From assembly GCF_001457025.1 (NCBI RefSeq), contig NZ_KQ758599.1:434001-498000 (forward strand): a DNA stretch of 64,000 nucleotides. Direction: 5' to 3'. Positions within the stretch are counted from its first letter, which is position 1. Each line of letters starts with the position of its first letter. Position numbers and translations under genes: made by a program. The notes under the pieces were generated by a model. That model saw nothing but the letters and a program-made list of their open reading frames with translations. It ran no database searches and was not told the origin of the DNA. The stretch comes from Pseudarthrobacter enclensis. Its GTDB lineage: Bacteria > Actinomycetota > Actinomycetes > Actinomycetales > Micrococcaceae. Shown piece after piece: positions 33,453-42,588 of this stretch.

Positions 33453-34976
33453 ATGGAAAACGTAGAAAAGCCCTGGCCGGCGCTGTGGTCGCTGGTGATC
33501 GGGTTCTTCATGATCCTGATCGACAGCACCATCGTGTCCGTGGCAAACCCGCGGATCATGGAAGGCCTTGGCGCCGACATCAACTCGGTGATCTGGGTCA
33601 CCAGCGCCTACCTGCTGGCCTACGCGGTTCCGCTGCTCATCACCGGCCGGCTCGGTGACCGGTTCGGGCCCAAGAAGCTGTACCTGCTGGGCCTGGTGGT
33701 GTTCACCCTCGCCTCACTGTGGTGCGGCCTGGCAACCGACGTGGAAACCCTCATCGCCGCGCGTGTGCTCCAGGGCCTGGGCGCGGCCGTCATGACGCCG
33801 CAGACCATGGCCGTCATCACGCGCATCTTCCCGCCGGACCGCCGCGGAGCCGCCATGGCCATCTGGGGCGCCACCGCCGGCATGGCCACGCTGGTGGGCC
33901 CCATCCTGGGCGGCGTCCTGGTGGACGGGCTCGGCTGGGAGTGGATTTTCTTCATCAACGTGCCCATCGGCGTCGTCGGTTTCATCCTGGCGCTGCGCAA
34001 CGTTCCTGCCCTCAGCACCCACCCGCACCGGTTCGACATTCCCGGCGTGCTGCTCAGCGCTGCCGGGCTGTTCCTCCTGGTGTTCGGCATCCAGGAAGGC
34101 GAAACCTACAACTGGGGGACTATCACCGGGCCCATCAGCGTGTGGTCCCTGATTATCGCCGGGCTGGTGGTCCTGGCCGCTTTCGTTGCCTGGCAGCGCT
34201 TCAACAAGGGCGAGCCGCTGCTGCCGCTGGGCCTGTTCCGGGACCGGAACTTCTCCCTGGCCAACCTGGGGATCACCATGGTGGGCTTCACGGTCACCTC
34301 CTTCGGCCTGCCGCTGATCTTCTACTACCAGTTGGTCCGCGGCCTGACGCCGACGCAGTCTGCCCTGCTGATGGTTCCCATGGCCCTGATCTCCGGCGGC
34401 ATGGCGCCCGTGGTAGGCAAGATCGTGGACCGCGTCAACCCCAAATACCTCGCCGCCGCTGGCCTGACGCTGATGGCGGTGGCCCTGGTGTGGAACGGCC
34501 TGCTGATGCAGCCGGACACGCCCATCCTGCTGTTCCTGCTTCCCAGCGCCGTGCTCGGGTTCGCCAATGCCGGCATCTGGGCGCCGCTGAGCACCACCGC
34601 CACCCGGAACCTTCCGCCCCGGCAGGCCGGCGCAGGGTCGGGCGTCTACAACACCACCCGCCAGTTCGGCGCCGTCCTGGGCAGTGCGGCCATCGCCGTC
34701 CTGATCCAGTCCCGCCTCGCGGCTGAACTCCCCTCCGGCGGCCCGGCCGGGTCCGCAGGGGAGGGGATGGCGATGGGCGGGACGTTGCCGGAGTTCCTGC
34801 ACGCGGGATTCTCGACGGCGATGGCCCAGTCCATCCTGCTGCCCGCCGCGGTGGTGCTCGCCGGAGCGGCCGTTGCCCTCTTCTTCGCCAAGCCCAAGCC
34901 GGTTCAGGGGTGGGGCGCGCCGCAGGGTCCGGAGGCCTCAGCCAAGGTTGACGCTGGTCTGGATTCCGCCGGCTGA
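33453..34976 (+). CDS. MFS drug exporter, DHA2 family (14 TM)
   Basis: A 507-residue proton-driven exporter of the EmrB/QacA type. Motif A is GRLGDRFGPKKLYLLG; the antiporter motif C region is WGATAGMATLVGPILGGVLV; ILIDSTIVSVANPRIM in TM1 is typical of DHA2. About 14 membrane segments are seen. The ATG at 33453 follows AAGGATGACC. Substrates may include antibiotics, dyes or osmolytes. Its 3' end overlaps a convergent GNAT gene by 39 bases. Confidence 0.92.
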   Translation: MENVEKPWPALWSLVIGFFMILIDSTIVSVANPRIMEGLGADINSVIWVTSAYLLAYAVPLLITGRLGDRFGPKKLYLLGLVVFTLASLWCGLATDVETLIAARVLQGLGAAVMTPQTMAVITRIFPPDRRGAAMAIWGATAGMATLVGPILGGVLVDGLGWEWIFFINVPIGVVGFILALRNVPALSTHPHRFDIPGVLLSAAGLFLLVFGIQEGETYNWGTITGPISVWSLIIAGLVVLAAFVAWQRFNKGEPLLPLGLFRDRNFSLANLGITMVGFTVTSFGLPLIFYYQLVRGLTPTQSALLMVPMALISGGMAPVVGKIVDRVNPKYLAAAGLTLMAVALVWNGLLMQPDTPILLFLLPSAVLGFANAGIWAPLSTTATRNLPPRQAGAGSGVYNTTRQFGAVLGSAAIAVLIQSRLAAELPSGGPAGSAGEGMAMGGTLPEFLHAGFSTAMAQSILLPAAVVLAGAAVALFFAKPKPVQGWGAPQGPEASAKVDAGLDSAG

Positions 34977-35654
34977 CAGGCCGAGCCGGCGGGCCAGGGC
35001 CAGCGACCCGGTGTTGCTGACATCGGTCCGCCACTGCAGGGTCAGGCCCGCTGCCAGCGCCTCATGGGCGGCGATGGATGCCGCCAGGGTGCCCAGGCCC
35101 CTGCGCCGCCATTCAGGGTCAACCAGGACCCCCAGGTGGGCCAGCAGCCCTTCCCACTCCGTGTAGGCGCCGCAGGCCAGGGGCATGCGGCGGCCGTCCA
35201 CCTCATGGACGATCGTGAAGCGGTTTTCCAGGTCGGACAGGCCCACCTCGTTGACGTCGTCCGGCGGGCAGCGGCCCTCCAGTTCGATGGCCTCGGCGTT
35301 ACCGTGCGAGACCGTCATCTCCTCGGCAGGCTGCTGGAGCGGCAGGTCGTCAGCGAAGAACAAGGCCGCAGCGCCCAGGCCGTGTCCGCCGTGCTCCCGG
35401 GTCAGGGTCAGCAGCGTGACGTGCTGGGCCATATCGGCGTCGGGGATGTCCGCGGCGGCGTCGATGATAGCCTGCGGGCCCACCAGGACGGAACTGCCGA
35501 ACAGCCGGACGAATTCAACCGTCCGGGCTGACTCGTCCGCCCGGACAATGCGTTCACCGGAGGCCAGCGCGGTACCGAAGGCGTCGTCGTCCAGCCCCAG
35601 GCGGCGGGCCCATGCGAGCTGGACGATGGCGGCGGAACCGGGATCGAGTGTCAT
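34938..35654 (-). CDS. GNAT-family N-acetyltransferase
   Basis: A 238-residue protein with a GNAT domain in the C-terminal half: the acetyl-CoA loop is VDPEWRRRGLGTLAAS, followed by LTLQWRTDVSNTGSLALARR. The N-terminal ~90 residues resemble the FR47-like or self-contained first GNAT lobe. The substrate is unknown. TAGGCT (35661-35666, minus) ends six bases before the ATG, giving a leaderless start. Confidence 0.85.
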   Translation of the reverse strand: MTLDPGSAAIVQLAWARRLGLDDDAFGTALASGERIVRADESARTVEFVRLFGSSVLVGPQAIIDAAADIPDADMAQHVTLLTLTREHGGHGLGAAALFFADDLPLQQPAEEMTVSHGNAEAIELEGRCPPDDVNEVGLSDLENRFTIVHEVDGRRMPLACGAYTEWEGLLAHLGVLVDPEWRRRGLGTLAASIAAHEALAAGLTLQWRTDVSNTGSLALARRLGLSAGGIQTSVNLG

Positions 35655-35660
35655 GGTCCC

Positions 35661-35666
35661 AGCCTA
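35661..35666 (-). promoter_or_regulatory. -10 element TAGGCT of the GNAT gene
   Basis: On the minus strand TAGGCT ends six bases before the ATG at 35654. Confidence 0.5.
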
Positions 35667-35681
35667 GGCGGGGGTGCCTGC

Positions 35682-36707
35682 TTAGCCGAACAGGACGGCC
35701 GCTTCGTCGTAGCGCTTCTGCGGCACGGTCTTGAGCTGGCCCAGGGCTTCCTGGAAGCCGACATGCTCGATGTCCGTTCCCTTCAACGCCACCATGGTGC
35801 CCCAGAAGCCTTCCACCACCGAATCAATGGCTGCCATGCCCAGGCGGGTGGCCAGTACCCGGTCGAACGCGGACGGGACGCCGCCGCGTTGGATGTGGCC
35901 CAGGATGGTGGCGCGGGTTTCAATGCCGGTGCGGGCTTCCAGCTCCGGGGCCAGCTGGTCGGCGATGCCGCCCAGGCGCGGACGGCCGAAGGTATCCAGG
36001 CCGCGTTCGGAGTGCGGGGATTCCATGTGTTCGGGCACGAACCCTTCTGCCACCACCACCAGCGGTGCGCGGCCGCGGGCGTGGGCGTCATTCACCCATT
36101 CGGTGATCTGCTCGATGCTGACCTTCTGCTCCGGAATCAGGATGGCGTGGGCGCCGGCAGCCATCCCGGCATGCAGCGCGATCCAGCCGACATGCCGGCC
36201 CATGACTTCGGCGATCATGCACCGGTGGTGGGATTCACCGGTGGTCCGGAGCCGGTCGATCGCTTCGGTGGCGATCTGCACAGCGGTGTCAAAACCGAAC
36301 GTGTAGTCGGTGGCGTCGAGGTCGTTGTCCACGGTCTTGGGGACGCCCACGATCTTCAGGCCGGCGTCGGTGAGGCGCTTCGCTGCGGCGAGCGTTCCCT
36401 CACCGCCGATCGCGATGATGGCGTCGATGCCCAGGCGGTCCATGTGGGCCTTGATGACTTCGGGGCCGCCGCCGTTCTCGAACGGGTTGGTGCGTGAGGT
36501 GCCCAGGATGGTGCCGCCCTGTTTGGCGATGCCGCGGACCATCGTGCGGGGGATGTCAATGATGTCGCCCTCCACCACACCGCGCCAGCCGTCGAGGAAT
36601 CCGACGAATTCGTGGCCGTGGATGGCGATGCCCTTCAGCACGGCGCCGCGGATGACCGCGTTCAGTCCGGGGCAGTCGCCACCGCTGGTGAGGATTCCAA
36701 TTTTCAT
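35682..36707 (-). CDS. pfkA: 6-phosphofructokinase
   Basis: A 341-residue enzyme that phosphorylates fructose 6-phosphate. GILTSGGDCPGLNAVIRG opens the protein; GGEGT places Gly at 104, the residue linked to ATP use, while PKTVDND places Lys at 124, normally linked to PPi use, with Asp127 as catalytic base. This G104/K124 mix is known from actinobacterial ATP-PFKs, so ATP is the likely donor. EVMGRHVGWIAL and GHIQRGGVPSAFDR are also present. A suboptimal promoter lies upstream. Confidence 0.95.
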   Translation of the reverse strand: MKIGILTSGGDCPGLNAVIRGAVLKGIAIHGHEFVGFLDGWRGVVEGDIIDIPRTMVRGIAKQGGTILGTSRTNPFENGGGPEVIKAHMDRLGIDAIIAIGGEGTLAAAKRLTDAGLKIVGVPKTVDNDLDATDYTFGFDTAVQIATEAIDRLRTTGESHHRCMIAEVMGRHVGWIALHAGMAAGAHAILIPEQKVSIEQITEWVNDAHARGRAPLVVVAEGFVPEHMESPHSERGLDTFGRPRLGGIADQLAPELEARTGIETRATILGHIQRGGVPSAFDRVLATRLGMAAIDSVVEGFWGTMVALKGTDIEHVGFQEALGQLKTVPQKRYDEAAVLFG

Positions 36708-36768
36708 GATTCAGCTCAAATCCTGGGAGAGGGTTTACTGGCAGAGCGCCACGCTGAGCTCACCTAGA

Positions 36769-36799
36769 AGTGTAGTGGGAGGTGTGGGGTACGACACAA
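36769..36799 (-). promoter_or_regulatory. Putative pfkA promoter
   Basis: On the minus strand TTGTGT (36794-36799) and TACACT (36769-36774) are 19 bases apart, a longer spacing than ideal, about 60 bases before the pfkA ATG. Confidence 0.4.
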
Positions 36800-36844
36800 A
36801 CTCGTTACATAGGCAGGCGCCGCGGCGCACTGGTCCGGACGCGG

Positions 36845-36887
36845 CCAAGGGCCCCTGCCGTGGGACGGCGGGACCCTTGGTTTTTTT
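36845..36887 (+). terminator. Plus-strand terminator hairpin with 7-T tract, no annotated gene upstream
   Basis: CCAAGGG (36845-36851) pairs with CCCTTGG (36874-36880), with an inner GCCGT/ACGGC stem, and is followed by TTTTTTT on the plus strand. The flanking genes pfkA and the PspC gene are both on the minus strand, so the strand of the T-tract is unexpected. Confidence 0.7.
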
Positions 36888-36896
36888 GGCATCAGG

Positions 36897-37148
36897 TCAG
36901 CTCAGCGACCGGCGCTCCAGGAAGGTTTCCAAAGGAATAGCGTTTCGCTGGTCGGGGAGGACTGCCCACGCCAGGAGGTAGAAGACCACGGCGGGACCGG
37001 GCAGGAGGCAGAAGATCAGGAAGGCGATGCGGACGAAGGCCACATCCACGTTCAGTTTCGCTGCGATGCCTCCGAGGACCCCGCCGACCCAGCGCTGCGG
37101 GCCGCGTTTCAGGCCGAGGCCCCTGACGATGCTGAAAAACTTGTCCAT
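36897..37148 (-). CDS. Small PspC-domain protein
   Basis: An 83-residue protein with a PspC domain: VGGVLGGIAAKLNVDVAFVR followed by a membrane segment IAFLIFCLLPGPAVVFYLLAW. PspC proteins sit in the membrane and take part in envelope-stress signalling. It is the last gene of a three-gene minus-strand operon, starting three bases after its neighbour's stop. Confidence 0.9.
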   Translation of the reverse strand: MDKFFSIVRGLGLKRGPQRWVGGVLGGIAAKLNVDVAFVRIAFLIFCLLPGPAVVFYLLAWAVLPDQRNAIPLETFLERRSLS

Positions 37149-37151
37149 GGT

Positions 37152-37451
37152 TCAAGACTTCCCTGTTGTCGGTTCGTTGTCACGTTTCCGGGCTGAGAGC
37201 AGGCCGCCCACCACCAGGGCGGCCCCGGCTCCGATCATGAGCCCGATCAGGACGTAGGTGGCATTGAGGGTGACGATGCCCAGCTGGGCGACGATGATCA
37301 GCGCGGCGAGGGCAAGGACGATCAGGCCCCACACCACGGTTCCCACCCTGGTGCTGGAGGCTGCGGAAGGGCCGGTGCCTGCCGCCGTCGGGTTGTCGGT
37401 GGAATAGCTGCCCGGACCGGTGGGGTCCGGCTGGTAGCTGCTGGTGCTCAT
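37152..37451 (-). CDS. Small two-segment membrane protein
   Basis: A 99-residue protein with a Pro/Ser/Thr-rich N-terminal tail of ~35 residues, two membrane segments (about 38-58 and 65-86) and a short charged C-tail. I recognise no family. Its ATG overlaps the stop of the large PspC protein gene by four bases, so it is translationally coupled. Confidence 0.75.
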   Translation of the reverse strand: MSTSSYQPDPTGPGSYSTDNPTAAGTGPSAASSTRVGTVVWGLIVLALAALIIVAQLGIVTLNATYVLIGLMIGAGAALVVGGLLSARKRDNEPTTGKS

Positions 37452-38947
37452 CGTGAGTTGCCTTCCTCGATGGTGATGTTGCTGAAGGTTCCGTCGATCT
37501 CGACCACCATGTGGCTGCCGGGTTTGTCGGAGTTGTAGCTGCTTTCCCTGGTGGTGGTTCCGCCGCGCTGGCCCGAGGCCTCGTTGAGGTTGCCCATGGT
37601 CATGTCTGCCTTGATGTCCACGGGAACGTCCTCGGGGATCCGCACCGTCACGTTGCTGGCGGTGATGTTCAGCGGAATGACGACGTCGGAGCCCAGCGGG
37701 GCACTGCCGGCCAGGCCGGTGAGGTCCACGGTTCCGCGGCCCGCGGTGATGTCGAACCCGTCACGGGCCTCCTGGATGCTGGCCGGAGTCCAGTCCGCCT
37801 GCTGGAAGCGCATCCGGTCGCCGTTGCCCACCATGTTGTACACGCCCCCGGCAATCAGGGCCACGACGGCAAAGAAGCTGAGGATGCCGGCGGTCCTGCC
37901 GCGCAGGCCGGCAATGAGGATTCCCAGGCCCAGGACGGCGGCCGCGCTGGCCCAGACGATGGCGTTGGCGGAGCCGCCCAGGTCGATGATGTTGGTGACG
38001 TCGAGGGCCTTGAGTCCGCCGCCCACCAGGAGGGCCGATCCGGCGGCGACGGCCACAGCCGGCGCGCCCGGTCCGGCAGGGCGCGGCTTCGGTGCCTGCC
38101 GTGGCGCCTGGTACGGGTTGTACGGTGTGCCGCCGCCGGATCCGCCCGCCGAGGGGCTGCCCGGGCCGGAACCGCCGGCGAAGGAGCCGCCGCTGTAGGA
38201 CGGCATGGACGGGGACGCCGGAGCCGGGCCGTAGGAGGTTCCCGCCGGGGAGAACTGTGCCGTGCCGGCGGTGTAGGGACCGGCCGGGTAGGTGGTGCCG
38301 GATGCCGGGGTGCCGCCCGTCCCGTAGCTGCCCGCGGGTGGTGCGGCCATGGCCGGGCGTCCGGCCCGGTTACGCTGCGCCAGGTAGTAGACCAGGTAGA
38401 TGGCGCCGCCCACCCAGAAGACCGTCCAGAGGAATCCGCCGAAGCCGTTGTGGGTCCATCCCCAGAAGCCCCCGCCCAGTCCGGTGAGGCCCAGGATGGT
38501 GGTGATCAGGGACCCCGTCATACCTGTGGTCCACCGGCCGGCGCCCGCTTCCTGGACATGGATCCTGCCGTCGGGCTCCGGGAGGAACGCCCACGCCAGG
38601 CCGTACAGCAGGACGCCGATGCCGGCGAAGAGCGTCAGGACAATGAAGACGCCGCGGACGATCAGCGGGTCCACGCGCAGCCGGTGGGCGATTCCACTGG
38701 CCACGCCGCCGATCCAGCGGTCCTGTCCGCGCACGATGCCGTGGGAGCGGACCCAGGTGAAGAAGTCGGCTTCGGCGGTGACGGGCTGGCGGGCTGCGTG
38801 CTGGCCGCCCCCGGAGGAGGACTCCTGTGCGCCTGCGGCGGAATCCGCAGGGGATGGCGTTGACGGCAGCGGCTCAGTGGGCCGCGGGGTGCCCGGAAGG
38901 GGCTCGGTGGGTTGGCCGTCGTCGGGAAGGGGGGTCTGCGAGTTCAT
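37448..38947 (-). CDS. PspC-domain membrane protein with LiaF-like C-terminal domain
   Basis: A 499-residue protein. A Pro-rich cytosolic tail (~60 residues) leads to a PspC domain (RWIGGVASGIAHRLRVDPLI) with its membrane segment, then further membrane segments, a long Gly/Ser/Pro linker at about 200-290, more membrane segments, and an extracytoplasmic C-terminal domain of short beta repeats (VDLTGLAGSAPLGSDVVIPL, NVTVRIPEDVPVDIKADMTM) like LiaF or DUF4097 proteins. In Firmicutes LiaF restrains the LiaS kinase. Here a PspC-fused kinase gene lies divergently 125 bases away, so a comparable role is plausible. Confidence 0.83.
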   Translation of the reverse strand: MNSQTPLPDDGQPTEPLPGTPRPTEPLPSTPSPADSAAGAQESSSGGGQHAARQPVTAEADFFTWVRSHGIVRGQDRWIGGVASGIAHRLRVDPLIVRGVFIVLTLFAGIGVLLYGLAWAFLPEPDGRIHVQEAGAGRWTTGMTGSLITTILGLTGLGGGFWGWTHNGFGGFLWTVFWVGGAIYLVYYLAQRNRAGRPAMAAPPAGSYGTGGTPASGTTYPAGPYTAGTAQFSPAGTSYGPAPASPSMPSYSGGSFAGGSGPGSPSAGGSGGGTPYNPYQAPRQAPKPRPAGPGAPAVAVAAGSALLVGGGLKALDVTNIIDLGGSANAIVWASAAAVLGLGILIAGLRGRTAGILSFFAVVALIAGGVYNMVGNGDRMRFQQADWTPASIQEARDGFDITAGRGTVDLTGLAGSAPLGSDVVIPLNITASNVTVRIPEDVPVDIKADMTMGNLNEASGQRGGTTTRESSYNSDKPGSHMVVEIDGTFSNITIEEGNSR

Positions 38948-39072
38948 ACCTCAATCCTTCCGCCGGGCCCTGTTCCCGCTCTACTGGGGGAAACCCTGAA
39001 CGGTCCCTGAGTTGTCCCCGGTTGGTGCCCCGCCCGGGTCCGGGCAACCCTGATCCATGCTTGGATTGATCC

Positions 39073-40452
39073 ATGACAACCGTCCCGGCCAGGCCGCCCC
39101 TGGCGCGCAGCAGCGACCGCGTGATCGCCGGTGTCTGCTCGGGCCTGGCACTGCACCTTGGCTGGCCGGTGAAGAACATCCGGGTGGGCATGGTGCTGGC
39201 GGCCCTTGCAGGCGGCGCCGGCCTGGTCTTCTACGCCTGGCTGTGGATCATGGTTCCCACGGCGGATGAGGCCGCCAGGCGCAACGCCAGGCGCCCGGCG
39301 TCGTCCATTGCCCCCGCCGTGAGCCAGGGGACCGGCACCATTCCCGCCCCGGCCGGCCCGGTGCCCGCCCCGCCCGTCCAAGTGGACGACGCCGGCACCG
39401 CACAGGGTGCGTCCGGCACCGCCGCGCCGTCCCCGGGCAGGGCTGCCGATCCGCCCTGGTTCCGCTGGCAAAGCATGAAGTACGGCAAGGAGATCCTGCT
39501 GGGCTGCGGGCTGCTGCTGGTTGCCGGCATCCTGATTGCCCAGCTCCTGGGCGTCGACGTTCCACTGGGAACCCTAATTCCCGCGGCGGCCGTGCTCGGC
39601 GGCGCCTCGATCGCCTGGATGCAGCTGGACGAGACGCGCCGGGCCGGGCTGGTGGACAAGACCAAGGCGGACCAGGCCGGCGGCTGGGCCCGGCTGGCGG
39701 CAGGCCTGGCGTTGGTGGTGGCCGGCGTGCTGGTCATGGTGTCAGGTTCAGGCTCCTGGGAGCAGACCTGGCTGGCGCTGCTGGCCTCCGTGGCCGTGCT
39801 GGGCGGAGTGGTGCTGGTCCTGCTGCCGTGGGCACTGAAGTTCTGGCGGGACCTGGAGGGCGAACGTGCCGGCAGGATCCGGGAGACCGAACGGGCGGAG
39901 ATCGCCGCGCACCTGCACGACTCCGTCCTGCAGACCCTCGCCCTGATCCAGCGCCGGGCCGGCAGCGAGCACGACGTCGTCCGCCTCGCCCGTGCGCAGG
40001 AGCGTGAACTGCGCGGGTGGCTGTTCCAGGATCCCGGCCGCGAATCCGGCCAGTTCTCGGACCGCATCAAGGCGGCGGCCGCCGAAGTGGAAGACCTCCT
40101 GGGCAACCCGGTGGAGGTGGTCAGCGTCGGCGACGCGGCCATGACCGAGGCGCATGAGGCCATGGTCCAGGCAAGCCGGGAAGCGATGCTGAACGCGTCC
40201 AGGCATGGCGGAGGAAGCGTGTCCGTCTACCTGGAGGCCTCCGACGGACAGGCAGAGGTCTTCATCAAGGACCGGGGCCCCGGATTCGACCTGTCGGAGG
40301 TGCCGGAGGACCGGATGGGTGTCCGGGAATCCATCATCGGCAGGATGAAGCGGCACGGCGGCTCGGCAACCATCCTCAGTACCGGGGAGGGCACGGAGGT
40401 CAGGCTCCGCTTCCCGGCAGCAGGCATCGACAACGCGGAAGGAAAGTCATGA
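39073..40452 (+). CDS. Sensor histidine kinase with N-terminal PspC domain
   Basis: A 459-residue membrane kinase of the NarL-partner (HPK7-like) class. Residues ~10-60 are a PspC domain (DRVIAGVCSGLALHLGWPV), followed by four more membrane segments to about residue 255. The H-box is AEIAAHLHDSVLQTLALIQR with phospho-His282 likely; the ATPase domain has ASREAMLNASRHGGG and KDRGPGFDL. It overlaps the response regulator gene by four bases. By domain make-up it senses membrane or cell-wall state. Confidence 0.92.
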   Translation: MTTVPARPPLARSSDRVIAGVCSGLALHLGWPVKNIRVGMVLAALAGGAGLVFYAWLWIMVPTADEAARRNARRPASSIAPAVSQGTGTIPAPAGPVPAPPVQVDDAGTAQGASGTAAPSPGRAADPPWFRWQSMKYGKEILLGCGLLLVAGILIAQLLGVDVPLGTLIPAAAVLGGASIAWMQLDETRRAGLVDKTKADQAGGWARLAAGLALVVAGVLVMVSGSGSWEQTWLALLASVAVLGGVVLVLLPWALKFWRDLEGERAGRIRETERAEIAAHLHDSVLQTLALIQRRAGSEHDVVRLARAQERELRGWLFQDPGRESGQFSDRIKAAAAEVEDLLGNPVEVVSVGDAAMTEAHEAMVQASREAMLNASRHGGGSVSVYLEASDGQAEVFIKDRGPGFDLSEVPEDRMGVRESIIGRMKRHGGSATILSTGEGTEVRLRFPAAGIDNAEGKS

Positions 40453-41129
40453 ATCCCAGCCAGGGGGAGCCCGCCCCGGGCAACGGCACGGTCCGGGTGG
40501 TCATCGTGGACGACCACGCCATCTTCAGGTCCGGGTTGAAGGCCGACCTGGACGCCAGCATCCAGGTGGTGGGGGAGGCGGCCACGGTGGAGCAGGCCGT
40601 CGCGGTCATCGCCGAGCAGCGGCCCGACGTCGTGCTGCTGGACGTCCACCTGCCGGGCGGCCTGGGCGGCGGCGGCCGGGAGGTCATCGCCGGCTCGGCC
40701 GCGCTGCTGGCCACCACCCGGTTCCTGGCCTTGAGCGTGTCCGATGCCGCCGAGGACGTGGTTGCCGTGATCCGCGCCGGGGCGCGCGGCTACGTCACCA
40801 AGACCATCTCCGGCGCCGAGATCACCGATGCCGTGTTCCGGGTGGCGGGCGGGGACGCCGTGTTCTCCCCACGGCTGGCCGGGTTCGTCCTGGACGCCTT
40901 CGGCACCGCGCCCGCGGACATCGCCGACGACGAACTGGACAAGCTCTCCGCCCGGGAACTTGAGGTGATGCGGCTGATTGCCCGCGGCTACAGCTACAAG
41001 GAGGTGGCGAAGGAACTGTTCATCAGCATCAAGACCGTGGAAACCCACGTGTCCGCCGTGCTCCGGAAGCTGCAGCTCTCCAGCCGCCACGAACTCACCA
41101 AGTGGGCGGCGGAGCGCCGCCTCCTCTAA
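40449..41129 (+). CDS. NarL/LuxR-family response regulator
   Basis: A 226-residue regulator. The receiver has IVDDHAIFRSGL, phospho-acceptor Asp65 in LLDVHLPGG, and Lys in GYVTKTISG. The LuxR-type helix-turn-helix is at about 158-220 (LSARELEVMRLIARGYSYKE, IKTVETHVSAVLRKL). It is coupled to the PspC-fused kinase. Targets probably include the divergent PspC operon, which is inference. Confidence 0.95.
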   Translation: MNPSQGEPAPGNGTVRVVIVDDHAIFRSGLKADLDASIQVVGEAATVEQAVAVIAEQRPDVVLLDVHLPGGLGGGGREVIAGSAALLATTRFLALSVSDAAEDVVAVIRAGARGYVTKTISGAEITDAVFRVAGGDAVFSPRLAGFVLDAFGTAPADIADDELDKLSARELEVMRLIARGYSYKEVAKELFISIKTVETHVSAVLRKLQLSSRHELTKWAAERRLL

Positions 41130-41135
41130 ACCAAA

Positions 41136-41196
41136 GTTGCCCCATCACTTTGGGTCCCTAAAAGGGCGGTTTAAGGACCCAAAGTGATGGAGCAAC
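41136..41196. repeat. Long inverted repeat between convergent genes
   Basis: Arms 41136-41157 and 41175-41196 pair over 22 positions with one mismatch; each includes ATCACTTTGGGTCC or its complement. The loop is 17 bases. No T-run follows on either strand, so this is either a U-less bidirectional terminator or a REP-like element. Confidence 0.75.
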
Positions 41197-41209
41197 CGGT
41201 GTGGGGGAG

Positions 41210-42427
41210 TTACTGGGCCTTGCCGAGGAACTCCTGCAGACGCTGCACGCCGGTGGCGAGGTCGTCGTCGCCCAGGGCATAGGACAGGCGAAGGAATCCG
41301 GACGGGCCGAATGCCTCGCCGGGAACCACGGCCACTTCAACCTCGTCCAGGATCAGCGAGGCCAGTTCGGCGGAGGTCTGTGGCGTGGCGGTGCCGGACG
41401 CCGTCGGGAACTCCTTGCCCAGCAGCGCACGCACGTCCGCGTAGACGTAGAAGGCGCCCTTCGGCGTCGGGCACTCCACGCCCTCGATCGCGTTCAGGCC
41501 GGCGACGATGGCCTTGCGGCGGCGGTCGAACGCAACCTTCATCTCATCGACGGCGGTCAGCGGGCCGGAAACGGCGGCCAACGCGGCGATCTGCGGGATG
41601 TTGGACACGTTGGACGTGGCGTGCGACTGCAGGTTAGTGGCGGCCTTGATGACGTCCGCCGGGCCGATCATCCAGCCCACGCGCCAACCCGTCATGGCGT
41701 AGGTCTTGGCCACACCGTTGAGGATGACCACCTTGTCGCCCAGCTCCGGAGCGGCGGTGGCGATCGAGGTGAACGGCACGCCGTCGTAGGTCAGGTGCTC
41801 GTAGATCTCGTCCGTGACGACCCACAGGCCCTTGGCTGCGGCCCATGCGCCGATCTCGGCCACCTGCTCCGGGGAGTACACGGCGCCCGTGGGGTTCGAC
41901 GGCGACACGAACAGCAGGATCTTGGTGCGGTCCGTCACGGCTGCTTCGAGCTGCTCGACGGTCACCAGGTAGTCCTGCTCGGGCCCGGCGAAAACCTCGA
42001 CCGGAACGCCGCCGGCCAGGCGGATAGCCTCCGGGTAGGTGGTCCAGAACGGAGTGGGGACGATGACCTCGTCGCCCGGATCAACCAGGGTGGCGAAGGT
42101 GTTGTAGACGGCCTGCTTGCCGCCGTTGGTCACCAGCACCTGGGAAGGATCCACGGCGTAGCCGGAGTCCCGCAGCGTCTTCTCGGCAATGGCCTTCTTC
42201 AGCTCGGGCAGGCCGCCTGCGGGGGAGTACCGGTGGTACTTGGGCTGGCCGGCGGCATCAATTGCAGCCTGCACGATGTAGTCCGGGGTGGGGAAGTCCG
42301 GCTCGCCCGCCCCGAACCCAATCACCGGCCGGCCGGCTGCCTTCAGCGCCTTCGCCTTGGCATCAACGGCAAGGGTTGCGGATTCGGCAATTGCGGAAAT
42401 GCGCTGGGAAACGCGGGCGGCAGACAT
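41210..42427 (-). CDS. aspC: PLP-dependent aspartate aminotransferase
   Basis: A 405-residue class I aminotransferase that exchanges amino groups between aspartate and 2-oxoglutarate. [38 protein letters not shown], and the PLP-binding Lys241 in [14 protein letters not shown] are present. The ATG at 42427 is chosen as the start of homology; the frame is open upstream but without family resemblance. The gene lies divergent to tRNA-Trp-secE-nusG, the same place as in Streptomyces. Confidence 0.93.
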   Translation of the reverse strand: MSAARVSQRISAIAESATLAVDAKAKALKAAGRPVIGFGAGEPDFPTPDYIVQAAIDAAGQPKYHRYSPAGGLPELKKAIAEKTLRDSGYAVDPSQVLVTNGGKQAVYNTFATLVDPGDEVIVPTPFWTTYPEAIRLAGGVPVEVFAGPEQDYLVTVEQLEAAVTDRTKILLFVSPSNPTGAVYSPEQVAEIGAWAAAKGLWVVTDEIYEHLTYDGVPFTSIATAAPELGDKVVILNGVAKTYAMTGWRVGWMIGPADVIKAATNLQSHATSNVSNIPQIAALAAVSGPLTAVDEMKVAFDRRRKAIVAGLNAIEGVECPTPKGAFYVYADVRALLGKEFPTASGTATPQTSAELASLILDEVEVAVVPGEAFGPSGFLRLSYALGDDDLATGVQRLQEFLGKAQ

Positions 42428-42588
42428 GGCAGGTCCGTTCTTCGCTTGCAGCCGGCTGGCTGGAATGTGGGATTCGACGGTTTCTACTCTATGCTGTTCA
42501 CCGGACCCACCGGGGTGCCGGCTTTGTAATGTGACTGGTCCGCCAGTCATGGCCGGGCGGCACGGCGGAGGGGCCGGAACGGGTCGGT
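42428..42588. other. Intergenic region aspC / tRNA-Trp
   Basis: No gene is seen. TAGAGT on the minus strand at 42486-42491 may be the aspC -10. A perfect 7-base stem TGACTGG/CCAGTCA with a 4-base loop lies at 42532-42549. Confidence 0.5.
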
